Assembly (NCBI RefSeq): GCF_000003815.2
Contig: NC_049989.1
Location: 6,253,425 to 6,310,591 of the forward strand
Source of the DNA: Branchiostoma floridae
Lineage: Eukaryota; Chordata; Leptocardii; Amphioxiformes; Branchiostomatidae
DNA: 57,167 bases
Reading direction: 5' to 3'
The notes under the pieces were generated by a model that searched no databases, was not told where the DNA came from, and saw only the letters and a list, made by a program, of their open reading frames with translations. A program made the position numbers and the translations under genes. Positions 12,846 through 27,800 of this stretch are shown piece by piece. Each line of letters begins with the position of its first letter. Positions within the stretch are counted from its first letter, which is position 1.

Positions 12846-15800
12846 CTATCCCCTAAGAGGGGCGGCCTGTAAGCTGCCTGCCAGGTACTGGTCTATGAAG
12901 GCTTTGGCCACTTCCTGGGTGATCTCCTCCTCAGGACAGACATAGATCTTCTGGTCTGGGATGTCCAGAACGACCAGTTGGGGTTCGCGATCGTCCAGGT
13001 TGGCAAAGTCTCGGAGGGAATCAACAAGGTCATCCTAAAGAGAAGACAAACAAGAAATCTTTTTAAAAAAGCTGTGCCTTGCCGCGTGGTAGGAATATCG
13101 TCAGGAAAAGGTAGGTCGGCACTTCAAGCCCGGCAAGGCAAAATGCTGTGCCTTGGCGTGCAGTAAGGATAATTTGCTTGTCTGCTAAATACGTATTATT
13201 AAAATTTTGACACTAGAAACCACGAAAATGAGAAAATCTTACGATTATATTTGAAAGGCAACACTCTGAAAATACAAATGGCATTCTGTGCCCATCATCA
13301 ACCCAAAATACGATCTTTTTCACGTGCACGTGTTTACGGTATAGGCCGCATGTAGCCAGTCACAAGTATGCAAATGAGCTAACTATATTTAGTACCATGC
13401 AAACACCGCATGTGACCATGTTGGAACACGTTTTCAGCTGTGTTTGCCGACGAATTCCTGCCGTTAGGGAGAATTTGCGGCCTCAAAACTGATATCACAA
13501 GTGAAGCGAAGTTATAGTTGTTGTTTTACTTTCATTATTTTGAAAGAACTTTGTAGCGTCATAGCGAGATCAACCGATATGTTTGGATGACATAGCGGCG
13601 CGGAAATATATGCTTCGACGGCGTGAATTTTGAGCAAAAATACCGCAGAATTATGGTTAGAAAACCCAAGGAGCTTTTATCCTTGGAAAACCCCACATTT
13701 TATTATTTCAGGGGTCCCTGGTCCAATTTAAAAGAAATAATAAGTGTACCGTCCAAAATAAGAACGTAGCGGGTGGATTCTGCGGCTGAAAAAAATAAAC
13801 GTAACTGTTACCTAAACATGCACTCTTGAAAATGCAGACCAAAAAGTCCCAAAGGTGGGTTTTCATGGTTCTGGTCGCATGACGAAAATATTCTTATATC
13901 AAATGGATGTTATAAAAAGGTAAAAGGACAATTGAAAAAAAAAAACTTTCACTAGGCGGGTTCGAACCGGGGTCGGCAGTGTGGCGACTATTCACGCTAA
14001 CCACTACGCCATGCTAACATTCCCAGTACCACCTCGTATTAACAGGTATCCAAATCTAAGGCATAACTTGAATACGTCCGTTCATTCCAAGATTCAAAGA
14101 TTCTAATGTCTAATCCTCCGAAAAATGTCTAAACAACTGTTACTTATGTGAAAAGTTTGTAATGAGACGAGAGCCTGGCAAAATAATGTCGGGAAAGGCA
14201 TGTTACAAGCTCTGATTGGCTGGCTGGAATCTCGGTGTGTCAATAGCCTGTTTAGGCTATAGGCACACTCAGTGTGTCAATAGCCACAGCGATATAACAA
14301 AATGATCCTAAATATTATCTATTGCGACTTCTCGTGTGACGTTTTGAGCTGGCGCTCTCCTAAACTCACGTTAGCGTTTTGCTGCGGTCTCGGAAGGCCT
14401 CTCCAACGTTTTGATGACGTCATGGCTACTTATATATTCACATACAATTTATTAGCCTGATTTGGAAATTGTTTCATCTTTATGAATAGCTAATGCAATT
14501 CTTGTTGCGAGATAATGCACTTGATTTTATGTCACTCCAAATGAATTTGGAATTTTACCATACAAACGCTTCATTTATTCAATGTAACCAAATATTAAAT
14601 GCTTTTAGAACCGACCGCAAACAGAAACAAATACGTAAAATGGACGGTTTAAAATTCAACAGGGATGTACCATTGTCTGCCTGAGCCGTCAAACTTGTCC
14701 ATGAGAAAGGCGATTTGGAAGGGCCTTTGGAAGGGGCTTTGGAAGGGCTGGGTTAAAAGGTCCGTCCATTGATCCATGGAAAAAAGCTGGCGTAAAGCCT
14801 TGCCTGGCGGCAAGGCAAAAAATGAAGATTTTTAATCTGCTCTATCGTAAATTTGTATCTTAAGGCCTGGCTACTTAGCTCTTGGGGCCATTTCAGGAAA
14901 ATTGTTAACAGGAGAGGATTACTCTTAGGAATGTCACATGCATTTTCCTCCCTAAATCTAACATGTACATGTATTAGTTTGTCATGTCATGACAGACATT
15001 CATCCAAACATACTGAAAAAACAGTCTGAGAAGTATGGTTCTCTTGGCATATTCATACTTATAAAATTATACTTTTGATTGCTTTGTTCAAACAGCAGAA
15101 CCAAATCACAGTCTTACCTCTCCTGCATAAAAGAAATACATTTCTGGGTCATCGCCCTTTTCTGTGGCCTTGGCATAAGACTCATCTGCTATTTGCTGGA
15201 GCGCCTGCTTAGCGTCTTCCAGTCCCTTGTCACTCCCATCTGAAAAAAAGACAAAGGTAGTTTTTAAGAGCCTGTGACTTCATGAATGTGACTTAAACCT
15301 AGGGTAAAAGATAGAGCATAAAAAGTTATGGTACTATGAATTTTACACTGCAATTGTGTCCATTTCAGCACAAAAAAAATCTTCCCACATTCATCTTTTG
15401 GACTTTGAAATGGAATTCCCATTACTTTATTATCATATAGCTTTAATCATATCATCTCTCTGCTATAAAAATAATTTCTGCATGTTCAATGTAAGATCCT
15501 CCGTTCACATATTATCAGTTGAATAGAAAAAAAATAAGTTGAGGAATGAAGTTCCACACTCTTACCTGTAAACAGAATGACAGATGTCTCTCTGTTCAGA
15601 GTTCCTGCATGCTGTTGGTCCAGCAGGTTCAGGGGCTTGGACATCCATGGGAACTCCTGTGGAATATATGGACATGCTGTAATTGTATTCAAGTTTGCGG
15701 GGATTTCATTTTGTGGTAGCTGGAAAAAGAACTGCTTGCGGTGGTTCGCGGTAGCACCATGCACTGTAGTCTCCTACTGCAATGGGAAAATGTTCGTAGT

Positions 15801-18800
15801 GGTTTTAAATTTGCGGTGAAGCAGTCACGAGGAAAACCGCAAACATTAAACCACTGCAAAAGTTTCTGCATTTACAGTATAGCTTTCATAGAAACACTCA
15901 TACCCTATGATATGCAGAGTCAGTACGTAGTGGATACTGCCTGAAATGTCTGACCGTTTCCAAAATCATATTCAGTTGCTTGTCTAAACAAGAGTTTGGA
16001 GACCTCATATCTTCATGAAATTATGCAAACGATTTCCATATACATAATCAATGCTTGGTTATGTACAGCTGTCTTTAAACTTAATCTTCTTCTTCCTAAC
16101 ACCTACCCTCATACCAAATATCATTGTAATCCATCCTGAAGGTTCTACAGTTATGCTGACCACAAATATCTGGAAACACACAGACAGACACACCCAAAAC
16201 TATATCTACATTTTTCATGGAGATAATGATTAATTGCTATTTGGCGCATCTCATTTCCTGGATGTCTAACCTTCATCAACGGAACACAAATACCATACAT
16301 TTGTACATCTACCTTTTGTCTCAAACCTGAGCCACTAGCTGAAAACAAACTCTGCAAACCGACCTTTCCTTCTGGATCACTGCCGACTGCCTCCCTCCCT
16401 TCCTTTGTGATGATCTTGCCTGTCTGCAGGTTTTCCACAATGATCAAGGTTGGAATTCCTATGTAACGAATGTACACATATTTTATTAAATGCAATAGAA
16501 TACACTACAAGGGAAAGTTTGTACAAGCCTGATAACAGATGCATTCTGAACAGTTGGTAACTGACAAATGACAGCTGACATGTACTTGTTGTCAGCTATC
16601 TATAAGCATATGTAAGTACAAGTAAAGCCAGTTGTATACAGAAACAGCACAGCAGTTTATATTTGTCTCAAGTAAGTAACGACGCTCAGCTGAAACATGC
16701 AACACAATTACATGTATATTTACACAACCTCCTTTTTTGTAAAGAGTGATACATGTAACAATGTAAGTGAGTACTCTGGGGACCATTAAAATGCCATACA
16801 CTTGTCCTGTTCCTAATATTTACATGTATCTCACTACCACTGGCATCTCTCTGTTTGCATGTAAACAAACACAAAATGTGGACAGTGATGGTGCAAACAC
16901 TAGCAAATATGCAGCCTTCACTCTTATAATATTAATTTGCAGTGCAAGTATGGGCAGTATGACAGAGCCAGCTCCATACTCAAACATATCTGAAATCTGG
17001 AATATTGATATACTATTCCCTTTATTGCCATTCATCAGCAATAGTTTGCTTGATTCTGAAAAGTCGTTGCTAATGTTAGTGCAAGTCATCTGTAAAGTTT
17101 CCACATCTATGGCGACAGTCCAGATGCCCCTGAAGGTCTATGTTGACGTTGTTGCTAGGACCCCATGACCACTTTCTACACGCTAAGGTGCTGACTTGCA
17201 AGCAGCAGAATGCGAAATCTGGTTCACATCAGAAATAACTAAGGCATGAGAAACACTTTCCGTACGTAATGCTAATGGTGTCTAAAATGTGGGCTGAGAC
17301 TTTTAAATGGTTCCTGACTGGCACCTTAAGAGGAAGTCTTGAGGGCTGTGCACTTGGAGGCTGGCCAAGAGTAGAGAGTGCATTCCTGATGTCTTGATAT
17401 GAGCCTTGTGGATTTGAAGGAATAGGCTGAGCTGGTATAAAAAGCACTTTGGAAAGTGCTGCTAATGGTTTATGAAATTGGATGATTGGTGAGGTTCAAA
17501 AGGTGCCAGCATGGATTTTCCCCCCTGAGCTGTATCTCATTATTTTGTTTCCAAGCACACACGGTTCAGGGCTTAAGTGCAGGGAATGGGACTATCCAGG
17601 ATATCAAAGGGATTGCTATTATTAGCTCCCAACAGCATGGTATATGGATAGGCTAGCTCCTCTGTATCTGTAGGGCAGGACAACTGTCCATCTTAGTTAC
17701 ATGTACGGTAGTTGGGTTACATGCATCTCTTCTCATAGCATTATGAGTACAGGTTAAGACTGCAGTGAGTGCAATGAGTACATCCCTCTATAATATCACT
17801 GATTGGTTTGTTTTCATCAACAAAGCTACATAGAAATTTGATCACGATAATGGCCTTCCTTGGAAAGGCCCACTAGATGGCCTACATCTGTTTTCCAGAA
17901 GCTGCAAGTGGCCCCCAGAGCCTGATTGCTCAGAAGTTTGGTAACAATTATGACCAAGTACGACTATGTCATGTGATTTTTTTAGGTAAATGCTTGAAAA
18001 AGACATTTTGGATGTACTTTGAAAGGGCATTGCTCACTTTCCATTCTTATGTTCTAAGATCTACTGTACAGTTACTTTGACTCATGCGAGTGGATGAATG
18101 AACATCTGAAACAGTCCCCATATCATCATCATCTCATAACCATCATGATCTGTGTAACTCACCTGTAATACCATACATCTGTGACAGTGTTGTTTTCCTG
18201 GGGTCTTCGTATGGCAATGCCAACCAAGGCATGGTTTTGAAGTAATCGTTGAATGAATCCTCCAAACGGTCTGAGCTGGCGAAGATGATCTCGAAATCCT
18301 TGTTGTCTTCCTTGATCTTCTGGTACGCCTTTGCCAGTACTGGGGTGAACTTACGGCAGGGAGGACACTGTGCAATAGGTAGGGGGAACAACTTGGTAAG
18401 TATGGACATGTACATGTAGTGTAGCAGAATCTTTGATCTAATGTAACAACAATATCACTCTTCACATTCAAAGTAACTTAAGACAGTAAACTATTCACAC
18501 GTCAACATCTTTTTGGGAATATTGCCTTGGACCATTTTCTATCAAATATTTTGTCTTTCAGTCATACTCTTAGATACATACATGTAGGTCAATATATCTA
18601 GTTTGACAGTTCATAACACAACAATAACATCTACTCAAGAGAGAGCAACCATATCATTAACCAATAACATTTACTCAGGATAGAGGAACTATATCATTAC
18701 CCAATGTGCTGAGAAGTACAGTCCGACAGGCTTCCCGGCAAGTGTGGAAATGTCAACCTCTTCAGTTGTGTCCTCATTGCGGCGAAGCAGCTTGCCCTGC

Positions 18801-21800
18801 AGGATCTCCGACAGTGGTGGGGGGTGCCAGGGAAAGAACGCTCCCACCGGGTCCTCGGAAACACGTAATCTGCCGTCCTTGGTGATGACTTTCCCTGTGC
18901 ACGCATCCAGGATGACAAATGTGGGGATGCCTTGTACCTTGAACTTTTTGGACAACTTTGCCTGCAGAAACAGCAAAGAACAGAATGATGAATGATTATT
19001 AATTAACAACCTGTTTAGAAATAGCCAACACTAGTATTAGATTAGAATATTATTTATGGCTGTCCATTGTCACTATGTGTATACCATGTACATGTACTTG
19101 CAATTAGCCCTCGGGCACGAACTTGCAAATAAACTTCCATATTAATTTTGTTTGGGACCGGCACTGTGCCAATGCATTATTGACTCCTTCGTTGGAAGTA
19201 TTCCAATCAGTTGGTGTGTTTGTGTGTCCTGGTGTGTGTCTGCAGTTGTGCAATTGGCATTTGATTGTAAGGCATATCAGGGAAACTAAAAGGAAGCTGG
19301 ATCAATGGTACCAGAAAGGTGGCAGGAAATGTATCTGTAGTTGGTCGGAGTCCAGAGTTTTTTCCATCCCACAAAATACAGTTGACCTGGGTATAAGATA
19401 ATGGTACCTCCATGTTTGAACTCAATGGACTGATAAGACAAGCTAAAGCAAAAAAAATCAAAATAAAATATATATTTCATAGAGGTATGTGGTTTCTGAA
19501 CTCTTGTTTCAGAGTTTATTTATTTATTGATATTCCACTGTTTTCTTTTGACAAGGGTACATATGGCTCTGATCTCTCAGTGATTGAGCAGTGATTTTCA
19601 GAGAGTACGCCGCCCTGGATACATACATACAAACAATACAACAATATTTACATTACAAAAATGCATCAAATTACAAAAACGTCATCCATACTCGTGGTCC
19701 TTACCCATACCCTGTGCCTGGCGCCTATGAGTTTTCCTATAGGAGTGTACCTTTCAAAATGCTTTTAGAGAGAAAATAAGGTAGACTCATGATGAAACAT
19801 CTAAGCTTTTGTGTTAATGGTACTTAAGGTAAAAGCTTTCAAATTGTCTTCTTGACCTAGATTCTTCAAGGACTTGCCTATAAAGTATTCATGACAGTCT
19901 TCAAATTTTGATAACCTCACGTCATTCGATTCAATTCCGAGAAACTGTACGAACCTTCTAGGTAGTCAGCTATTACCCATCCAGACAAATTTAAGGGATG
20001 GCCCTTCAAAAAAATCTCTCACAGGCCACAATATTAGATAACAAACTCGAATGGTGAAACATAAAATATTGCAATTTTGATAAATGCAAATACATCTTAC
20101 ACAGCTTCAATGTGATATAGAATTAGGGAACAGGGACTGAAAAAATCTGGCAAACAAATGTGTGTTCAATGAGAAAAATCAAATGCTGTCCAAACGCTAG
20201 GTCAGGTTTTAAGTGACAGAGGCGGCGGCAGCAAATTTCGTTTGGGGGGGCGAACCTTTGCTGACAGAATTTTGCCGCACATGTAGTGCCGAAGGCACTA
20301 CCTGTCGCGCCGGAGGCGCGACCATCCTAGGGGGGTCCGGGGGCATGCTCCCCCGTGAAAATTTGAAATCTTGACCCTCTAAAACGCCATTTCCTGCGTT
20401 TTGACGGGCACATTTTGCTGCTAGACTAAGCTAACTTTGATGACAATTCTGTTAGAAAGACACATGGTTTTAGCGAGAGCGATGCCCCAAAAATATATTC
20501 ACGATTTCGAGTGCGGAAGGTGCAAGCTGTAGCAAGGTTGGTCTGGGGAAATCTTAAAATCTGCACCCTCTGAAACCCCATTTTCTGTATTTTGAGGGAC
20601 AAATTTTGCTGAGGGACTATGCTAAATCTAATGCCATTTTTGTCAAAGAAAGATGTTTGAGGGCGATGACCCACGCCTCAACAAACTTTCACCATGTCGT
20701 TGTGAGCGCCGGAGGTACAATTAGTCATCCGCGGCTAGGGAGGTCCGGAGAAAATTTTGAAATCTTGACCGCCTAAAACGTCATTTCCAGCATTTGAGGG
20801 CCACATTCTGCTTGTAAACTAAGCTAAGTACGATAGTAAAAATTCTATTAGTTTAAAAGTTTTTTGAGAGCGACGCTCCCGCAACATATTGTCCTGCGCC
20901 GACATGGCCGAAGACGCGGGCCGTCACAAGGGACTCTGGCGAAATTTTGAAATCGGGACTCTCTGAAACGTCATTTCTTGCGTTTTCAGGCATAAATTTT
21001 GCCGTTAGACTAGCTTGATTTAAAGAAATTTCCATCATCAAAAAAATACACAAGGTTTCAGCTTGATTTTCTGGGGGGGCGACGCCCCCCCAACATATTT
21101 TTCGGGGGGGCAGCCGCCCCCCTTGCCCCCCCGGTGCCGCCGCCACTGTCACTTCAAGCTGAGAGGCTCAATTTATACCCTATTCAATCCCATCTGTGCT
21201 ACTATATAATACTGATCCAATCATTGCCAGGTTCTTCTCTGAGTGTGAATCTACAGGGCAGTTGTCATCTGATTCCAGTAATGGCAGTAATTCAACTTGG
21301 CTGTAGAGGCTCCAAGGGCTCTGCTGTACTGAATTCAAGAGACCAATGAGGTCCTTTGGCATCACACAGACAGTTTTAATGAAGATATTTGGGAAATGCT
21401 TTAGAAGAACTGAAGCTGGGAATGGGATTGAAAATTTTTGTTAGGCCACAGCAATTAAATCTTACAGATGACATCCTCCAAAGACTCCAAATCTAATGTG
21501 AGAGGATGAAAAGAAACAAGACGGGTGAAAAGACCGAGATGCCTAAAATTTCAAAATGTAGACGATAACCCTGTAAAGAGAATTGAAGTGAAAAACATGC
21601 CCAAGATAGGCAAGAAGACCACATATGGAGCCATGGGTCTATGTGGACATGTACAATGGCTTATTTGCCACTGAAGACAGGATTTTTTATGATCGTTAAT
21701 GATTATTACGACCATTATTTTTATGACCACCAAAATGGCCAGGTTTGTCCTTATGTACATTGTAGAGGTATACCCCGATGAAGTTAACATTATCTAGAAT

Positions 21801-24800
21801 AATATTATTGGAGAGATACTTAGTATTTTACTTTCCATCCCACATGACAGTCTCTACTTTCTACCTTGGGTGATGCACTGTCCTTAATTCTAAATGACAT
21901 GACAGTTACTCACTGTCATGTCAAGTATTAAACCTGGAGAAACTCAATGATAGACGGGATGCCCTTTGTTTGAAGTTCGCGAAGAGCCTGTACGCCTCAG
22001 ACGAGTACCGACACTGGCTTCCCAAGCGTCGAGGAGACGTCAGCGGTAGGGTAACGCGACAAAACAATCAACTAGTAACATTGCCAGTACACACAGAGCG
22101 CTACAGAAACAGCCCAATTCCATATCTAACTACTTTGCTAAATAACAGTATGTAGACAGGTGCATAAGTTGATATGTGAATGAAAACCCCATCAAATTTT
22201 AATTCTTGTATTGCTATTGTATTGTTAAATGATCATGTATTGTATCGACGACCAAATACCAATGTAAAATGTTCAAGATTAGTAAGCAATACAAACGCTG
22301 AGATTATCCTATTGCTGTTAATCATATCAATAGAATTTAAAAATACTTTTAAACTTAAGGCCGTGAATTGTATGTATAGGATTTTACCCAGCTGTATATT
22401 AATCAATTGTATTGCCTACAGTCGATTTTTGACTCATGTGAAAGGAGTGTGCAATTCAGCCTAAAGGCTGCGAAATGCTTCTGTGAAATAAACCATTATA
22501 AATAGATCAGTGGCAGACCCCCAGATCAGTCAGTTGGAAGTGTTGGGGTCATGACCTTGTATGGGGTGGGTGACCCATGTTCATATCAGGGTCACGTCAT
22601 CCCCTATAATTGGGCACAGGCTTTACCTCCTGAGGAGAGCTCTGATAGTAAAAAGCTATAAGAGGATTCTGGAAATTGTNNNNNNNNNNNNNNNNNNNNN
22701 NNNNNNNNNNNNNNNNNNNNNNNNNNNNNNNNNNNNNNNNNNNNNNNNNNNNNNNNNNNNNNNNNNNNNNNNNNNNNNNAGTCAGGGTGGGTTTGATTCT
22801 ATAACAGGCAAGGCAATACCAATGCTGCTGCTATTAGAAGGATCATAATGTTCCCTATCAGAGTTGCAATGGCAACCAGCACATCGAGTCATTGTAAATG
22901 CAGAAATGTTCACGGTGCTGTACATGTTATGTTATTCTCCGGCCACTTCAAAGCAAATTTAAAACCACCTCAAACATTTTTTTCATTACAGTACTAGTAG
23001 TCACATAGACATACATATATGGCGCTACATGTATGGCACTACATGTACGCATGGCGCTACAGTGAACTTAAGACAAAAGCTCCATTTCCCAGCGACGGGA
23101 TTAAAAATCAAATCTCAACGAACTTAAATGCATTTACAGAAGTTGGCAAATAGGAAACAAAATGAACATATGGAAAGTTGATGGAATAAGGCTGTTTGAA
23201 GTGGGTACCTTCTTTCCATCAGTCAATGCAAATCTGATCAAGCTTCTTTTTGGAACTGCAATCCCAGTCACCAGCAGTACTGAGCATGCTTCTGCTCAGC
23301 CCATTAATTCCGAAGTAAGGGTATAAACAATAGGGAAATCAAAATCAATGATGATATGTAATAAATGGAAAGCATTTTTCTAAAGGAACTGGAATACATG
23401 TTTCCATGTGGCCATTCTGCTGTTCCTAAACAGTATGATTTTATGGGAACTCAAGATGAATCTTCATAGCAGACTTTGGCATGAACTGAGCGGAAGCATG
23501 CTAATACTGCTGGTGACACCGTGACTGGGTTTTCAGTTCCAAAAGGAAACTTGATCAGATTTGCATTGATTGATGGAAAGAAGGGATCCATATATTCCAT
23601 CAACCTGCTTTATTTCAACCAGAATGTGCCTTTTGCATCCATTTTTTCTGGATTGCCAGGCAATGTGACTGAAGATACGGTTCTGAAATAAAAATTATTA
23701 ATTGTTAATATGGTGCATGTTTGCACTTAAAAGTTTGGAAAACTAACCCCCACTAGCTTTAATTTTATGATAAAGTACTAGAGGCATATTTCTTAACTAT
23801 GGTGAAGGTATAAATCAAACATTACAACAGGATGACACAATCTTGGCTGTTCTAAATGCTAGTAGCAGCAAAAACAAACACTCCTGACAGGTCCACTTTG
23901 AATTTGAACCCAAGGGATTGTCACACTCACAGTTGACGAATCAGGTTTCTCTTCAGTTCTCAAGGCTCAATCTCTCATAATAAAGAAAAAATAAACCATG
24001 TTTCAGAGCTGGAAGGAAAGTCCACAGAGTGGAACTAATTTGGACATACCCTAAACATCCTTCTGTGCAATCAAAAAACAAACAGAAAATTGCTGTAATA
24101 TTCTGGGGGTTATCCAATACACTTTGTCTGGGAGAAGATGCCATAGACATAACAAACATAATACAAGAAAGATGTGACCTGTAAATATCATGTGCTTATT
24201 AAATGGCAAAGAAACAACAGGTCACTACAGGTCGCAGGAGTCAAGGTAAGGTCAACAAGGTCATCACAAAGGTGAGGCACCTTGTCCCGGAATGGTTGGA
24301 GAAAATTTCTTTATTCGAAAAAATTACAAGACATTTAAGATGTAAGAAATATTGTGAAGTAAGATTGTAGTACATTAGAATACTGGCACTTCGGTATTGT
24401 AAACTAATACTTTCTCCCTCAGTCAGCAGATGGATTGTCACTTCAGAAAGGCTTTTCTAAATAAGCTTGAAGACCACAAGAATCAATTTTATTCTCTGTA
24501 ACTAGTGTAAGGATGACATTAATTGTACTGTTGGTTAGTATAAATCATGCCTCGGATGCGGTTTGCAAATTCAGTCATGGTATGTACTCAATGATGATAC
24601 ATTTAGCTGCTTTACATTATATGACTCTTTCCAAACACAACATGCATGTGTATACTGTATGGACTGAACATACTCAGTCAGCTTAGCACTTCCAAGGAAC
24701 AGTCACTGTGACTATAAGGTCTTAAAGACAGATTTATGGCAAAGACAATATGTCTGCTTGTCAACATGTGGAAAAGAGTGGCTGAAGCAGTAGGAGGCAG

Positions 24801-27800
24801 ACAACATGCAGTTTGAGAAACTGGAATCTGTCTCATTTGATTAAATTACACACACAATTATCTATTTCGTGTTATGTGCTAGTGTAGGCAGTATTGCGCA
24901 TCATATGTACCTGAATCCAATAAAGTATGCACTAAATGATTGTATATATAGATTGGCTGTGCTGAACTTTCATTGATAGATATTCAGATAAACAGAAAAA
25001 GTACAATGACGAAATTCAATTTCCCAGAACAAATCCATCATGTTTACACCTCAATACTACTAAAAATTATACATCTGGGATCCTGAGTTCCATTTTCAGA
25101 CATGTTACAGAATACCAGATGTCAGAATGTGCACAAGTCAAAGAATTGGCAACGGCCCAAGTTTTAATGGTATACAGGAAAGGCATTAAGATTTCCGTGA
25201 CCCATTTCAATTCTGCAGCAGCAAATTCCAGATAAGGGCTGGCCAACCTTATACATTCTCATGTAATTCTGTTTCCTTGAAGGATGGAAAGCATAAGATA
25301 AATATACCTGTAACTGTGGCGGAGACTTAAAGAAATGTCATAGGGTTTTGATGCAGGGAACTGTTGAACCTGCTTTAGCAGTGTTATTCACTTATCGAGA
25401 CAATAATAGACTGGATCAAATAACTTTAAGGTATATATGACATTGTAGGCAATATAATGTTATATATTAAAGTTTTACATTGAAATTTACACTCACAACA
25501 AGCTTAGGAAGTGGCCTGGATACAAGGCATGCATTAGACAATGTGGCAGACTGAGTAAACTATACATGTTCCCTCTGTGGTTGCTGGAGGAAACAGGATG
25601 AACTGTCAGTTGCATGGCAGAAATGATTCACATACCTCTACAATCAACATCATGCACGTGCACTTGGCAGCGATTTACTTACAAAGCTTCATAGAAGTGG
25701 ACAAAAGGGTTTTGTAACAGTCTGATTGAACAGGTCACATACAAACATGACTTTTCATCCTCGGATATCTGTAATTTACAATAAAGAAACAGTAATTCTC
25801 TTCGCCAAGAACAGAAAACTTTCACAGAAAATTTACATTCAAAATTACATTTATTAAAAAAAGAAACTTTTGTGCATGACTGTACCGTGTACATTTCAAC
25901 AAATTCAAGATAACATCTACATTGTACCAGCTATAGGCTATAAAACTGAAGAGAGAACATTTATTTCAGCAGGTGATGTTTTTTTTTAATCCTTTCCTCT
26001 TCTGGCTCATTCATTATTCATTCATCAATATAGATTACTATGGAAAGTTCTAATAATGGATTAAAACTAAACTAATAGAGAAAGAAATATCTTGACCGAT
26101 GTGGTGATATAAAAAGATATGACAAAATGTAGTGATAGAAAAGTTGGTTGACTGGTCAACTTGATTATCACTTTAATTACTGACCAAAGGGAGTTGGATC
26201 AATTTCCAAGGAGTTGGACCAATTTCCAACCACACCTTTCAAGAAGTACAAAGTAGCATTTTGAACAGGACTGCCCCATCCCAAAACTTGTACACAGACA
26301 CATTCTGACAAGATTCCCCTCCCCTAATCCCTGCTGATGGACATGATGGACTAACTGCTGACTGAGAGATGGTCCCATCTGTCTCCCATTGTTTATCTGG
26401 TTGACAGGCCACAAGTGATGTAAGCCTGCTGCTGACCTCTGAGGGATAGGTTTTCAGTAGATGGACAGGAACAAGTTGGGAGGAGATGGAGGAGTACAAA
26501 CTCATTAGTAATCTTGGTAACTTCAAAGGTTTGCAGCTTCTCTCTCTCTCTCTGTCTCTCAGAGTCTCTCTCTCTCTCTTTCTCTTCAGTGGAAGGTTGG
26601 TAAAAATACTTTTTGGAGCACTTTTGATGATGACTACAGACTTAAAAAAAAACAACTCATACATCACAATAATCAAAACTGTCAAAGAAGAACACTCAAT
26701 GGAACAATCAAATCTGGTCTATGAAAGTATTGGTCACCACTGGCAGGATTTCTTAAAAAATGCTCACGTCAATGGGGAAAAATCATCTACATGTATGGGA
26801 CCTCCAAAAATTAAGTGGCTACATTTACCTACCATACGGCCCTACAGGTTTGATGTATTGCATAATACATTCATTGTTTTCCAGTCAGCAGCAAAACTAT
26901 CTAACAGGACTTAACATACTTAGGTCCTTCCTGCCTGTGTCCTTGGATATCCCACTCTCCATGAAATAGGAGACGTGGTAGACAGGCATGGTAAAAATGC
27001 GACCCACAGTCAACCCATGTAAGGAGGCCATGCCAAGCTGCCACCAGTCCCAATTCAGCACTTAGTTTTATCAGTTCTCAGGCAAGCAGGGAAAATGCTC
27101 CCCCTTTATAATATTATATCACATTGATACAAAATAATGTCATGGCTGCGGCAAACAGTGCTGAGGTTATGTCTTAAATCAAAACTGTTGTACCTTTTAT
27201 GGTATTATCAATATTGAAAATTCATTTCTCTCAAAATCAGGTCTTGTAATTCTAAATGTTATCACATTTTGATTGCTGAATTTGCAGACGGTTGATAACC
27301 ATCTGACAGCATTCTCTGGTGCAAAATTAAGTGTATGCTTTGGACATTTTAAACTGTAACACATCATGATAGCACATTAGTTGGAACTGTGAAGAACATG
27401 TAGAAAAGGGCAGATAATATGGTACATCAAAGAAAACAATGCCCTGCAATCCACCAATCAATTTATAACTATAAGACAGAACATCTTTATATGTATGCTT
27501 AAATACAAATACATATTTCTAACTTCCTTTCTTAAACAATTAGGTTGATGAATTTTCTGCTGGAATTCTCTGAAGCTTTCTGATCTTTTTGCAATGTTCA
27601 CTTATTATGTATCAGTATGAATTTAGCATGTACAGAGTAGGGGCACCTGGACTATGCCACAGGTTAAGCAAATAGGACAAACATTTTTAAACGAACCAAT
27701 TCAAGGCAACATCAACTTCATGTAAATTCAATCTGCTACAAAACTGCTTTAATGAAGACTGACTTTCAAAGGTGTAATGATAAACATATGAATTAGCCTT

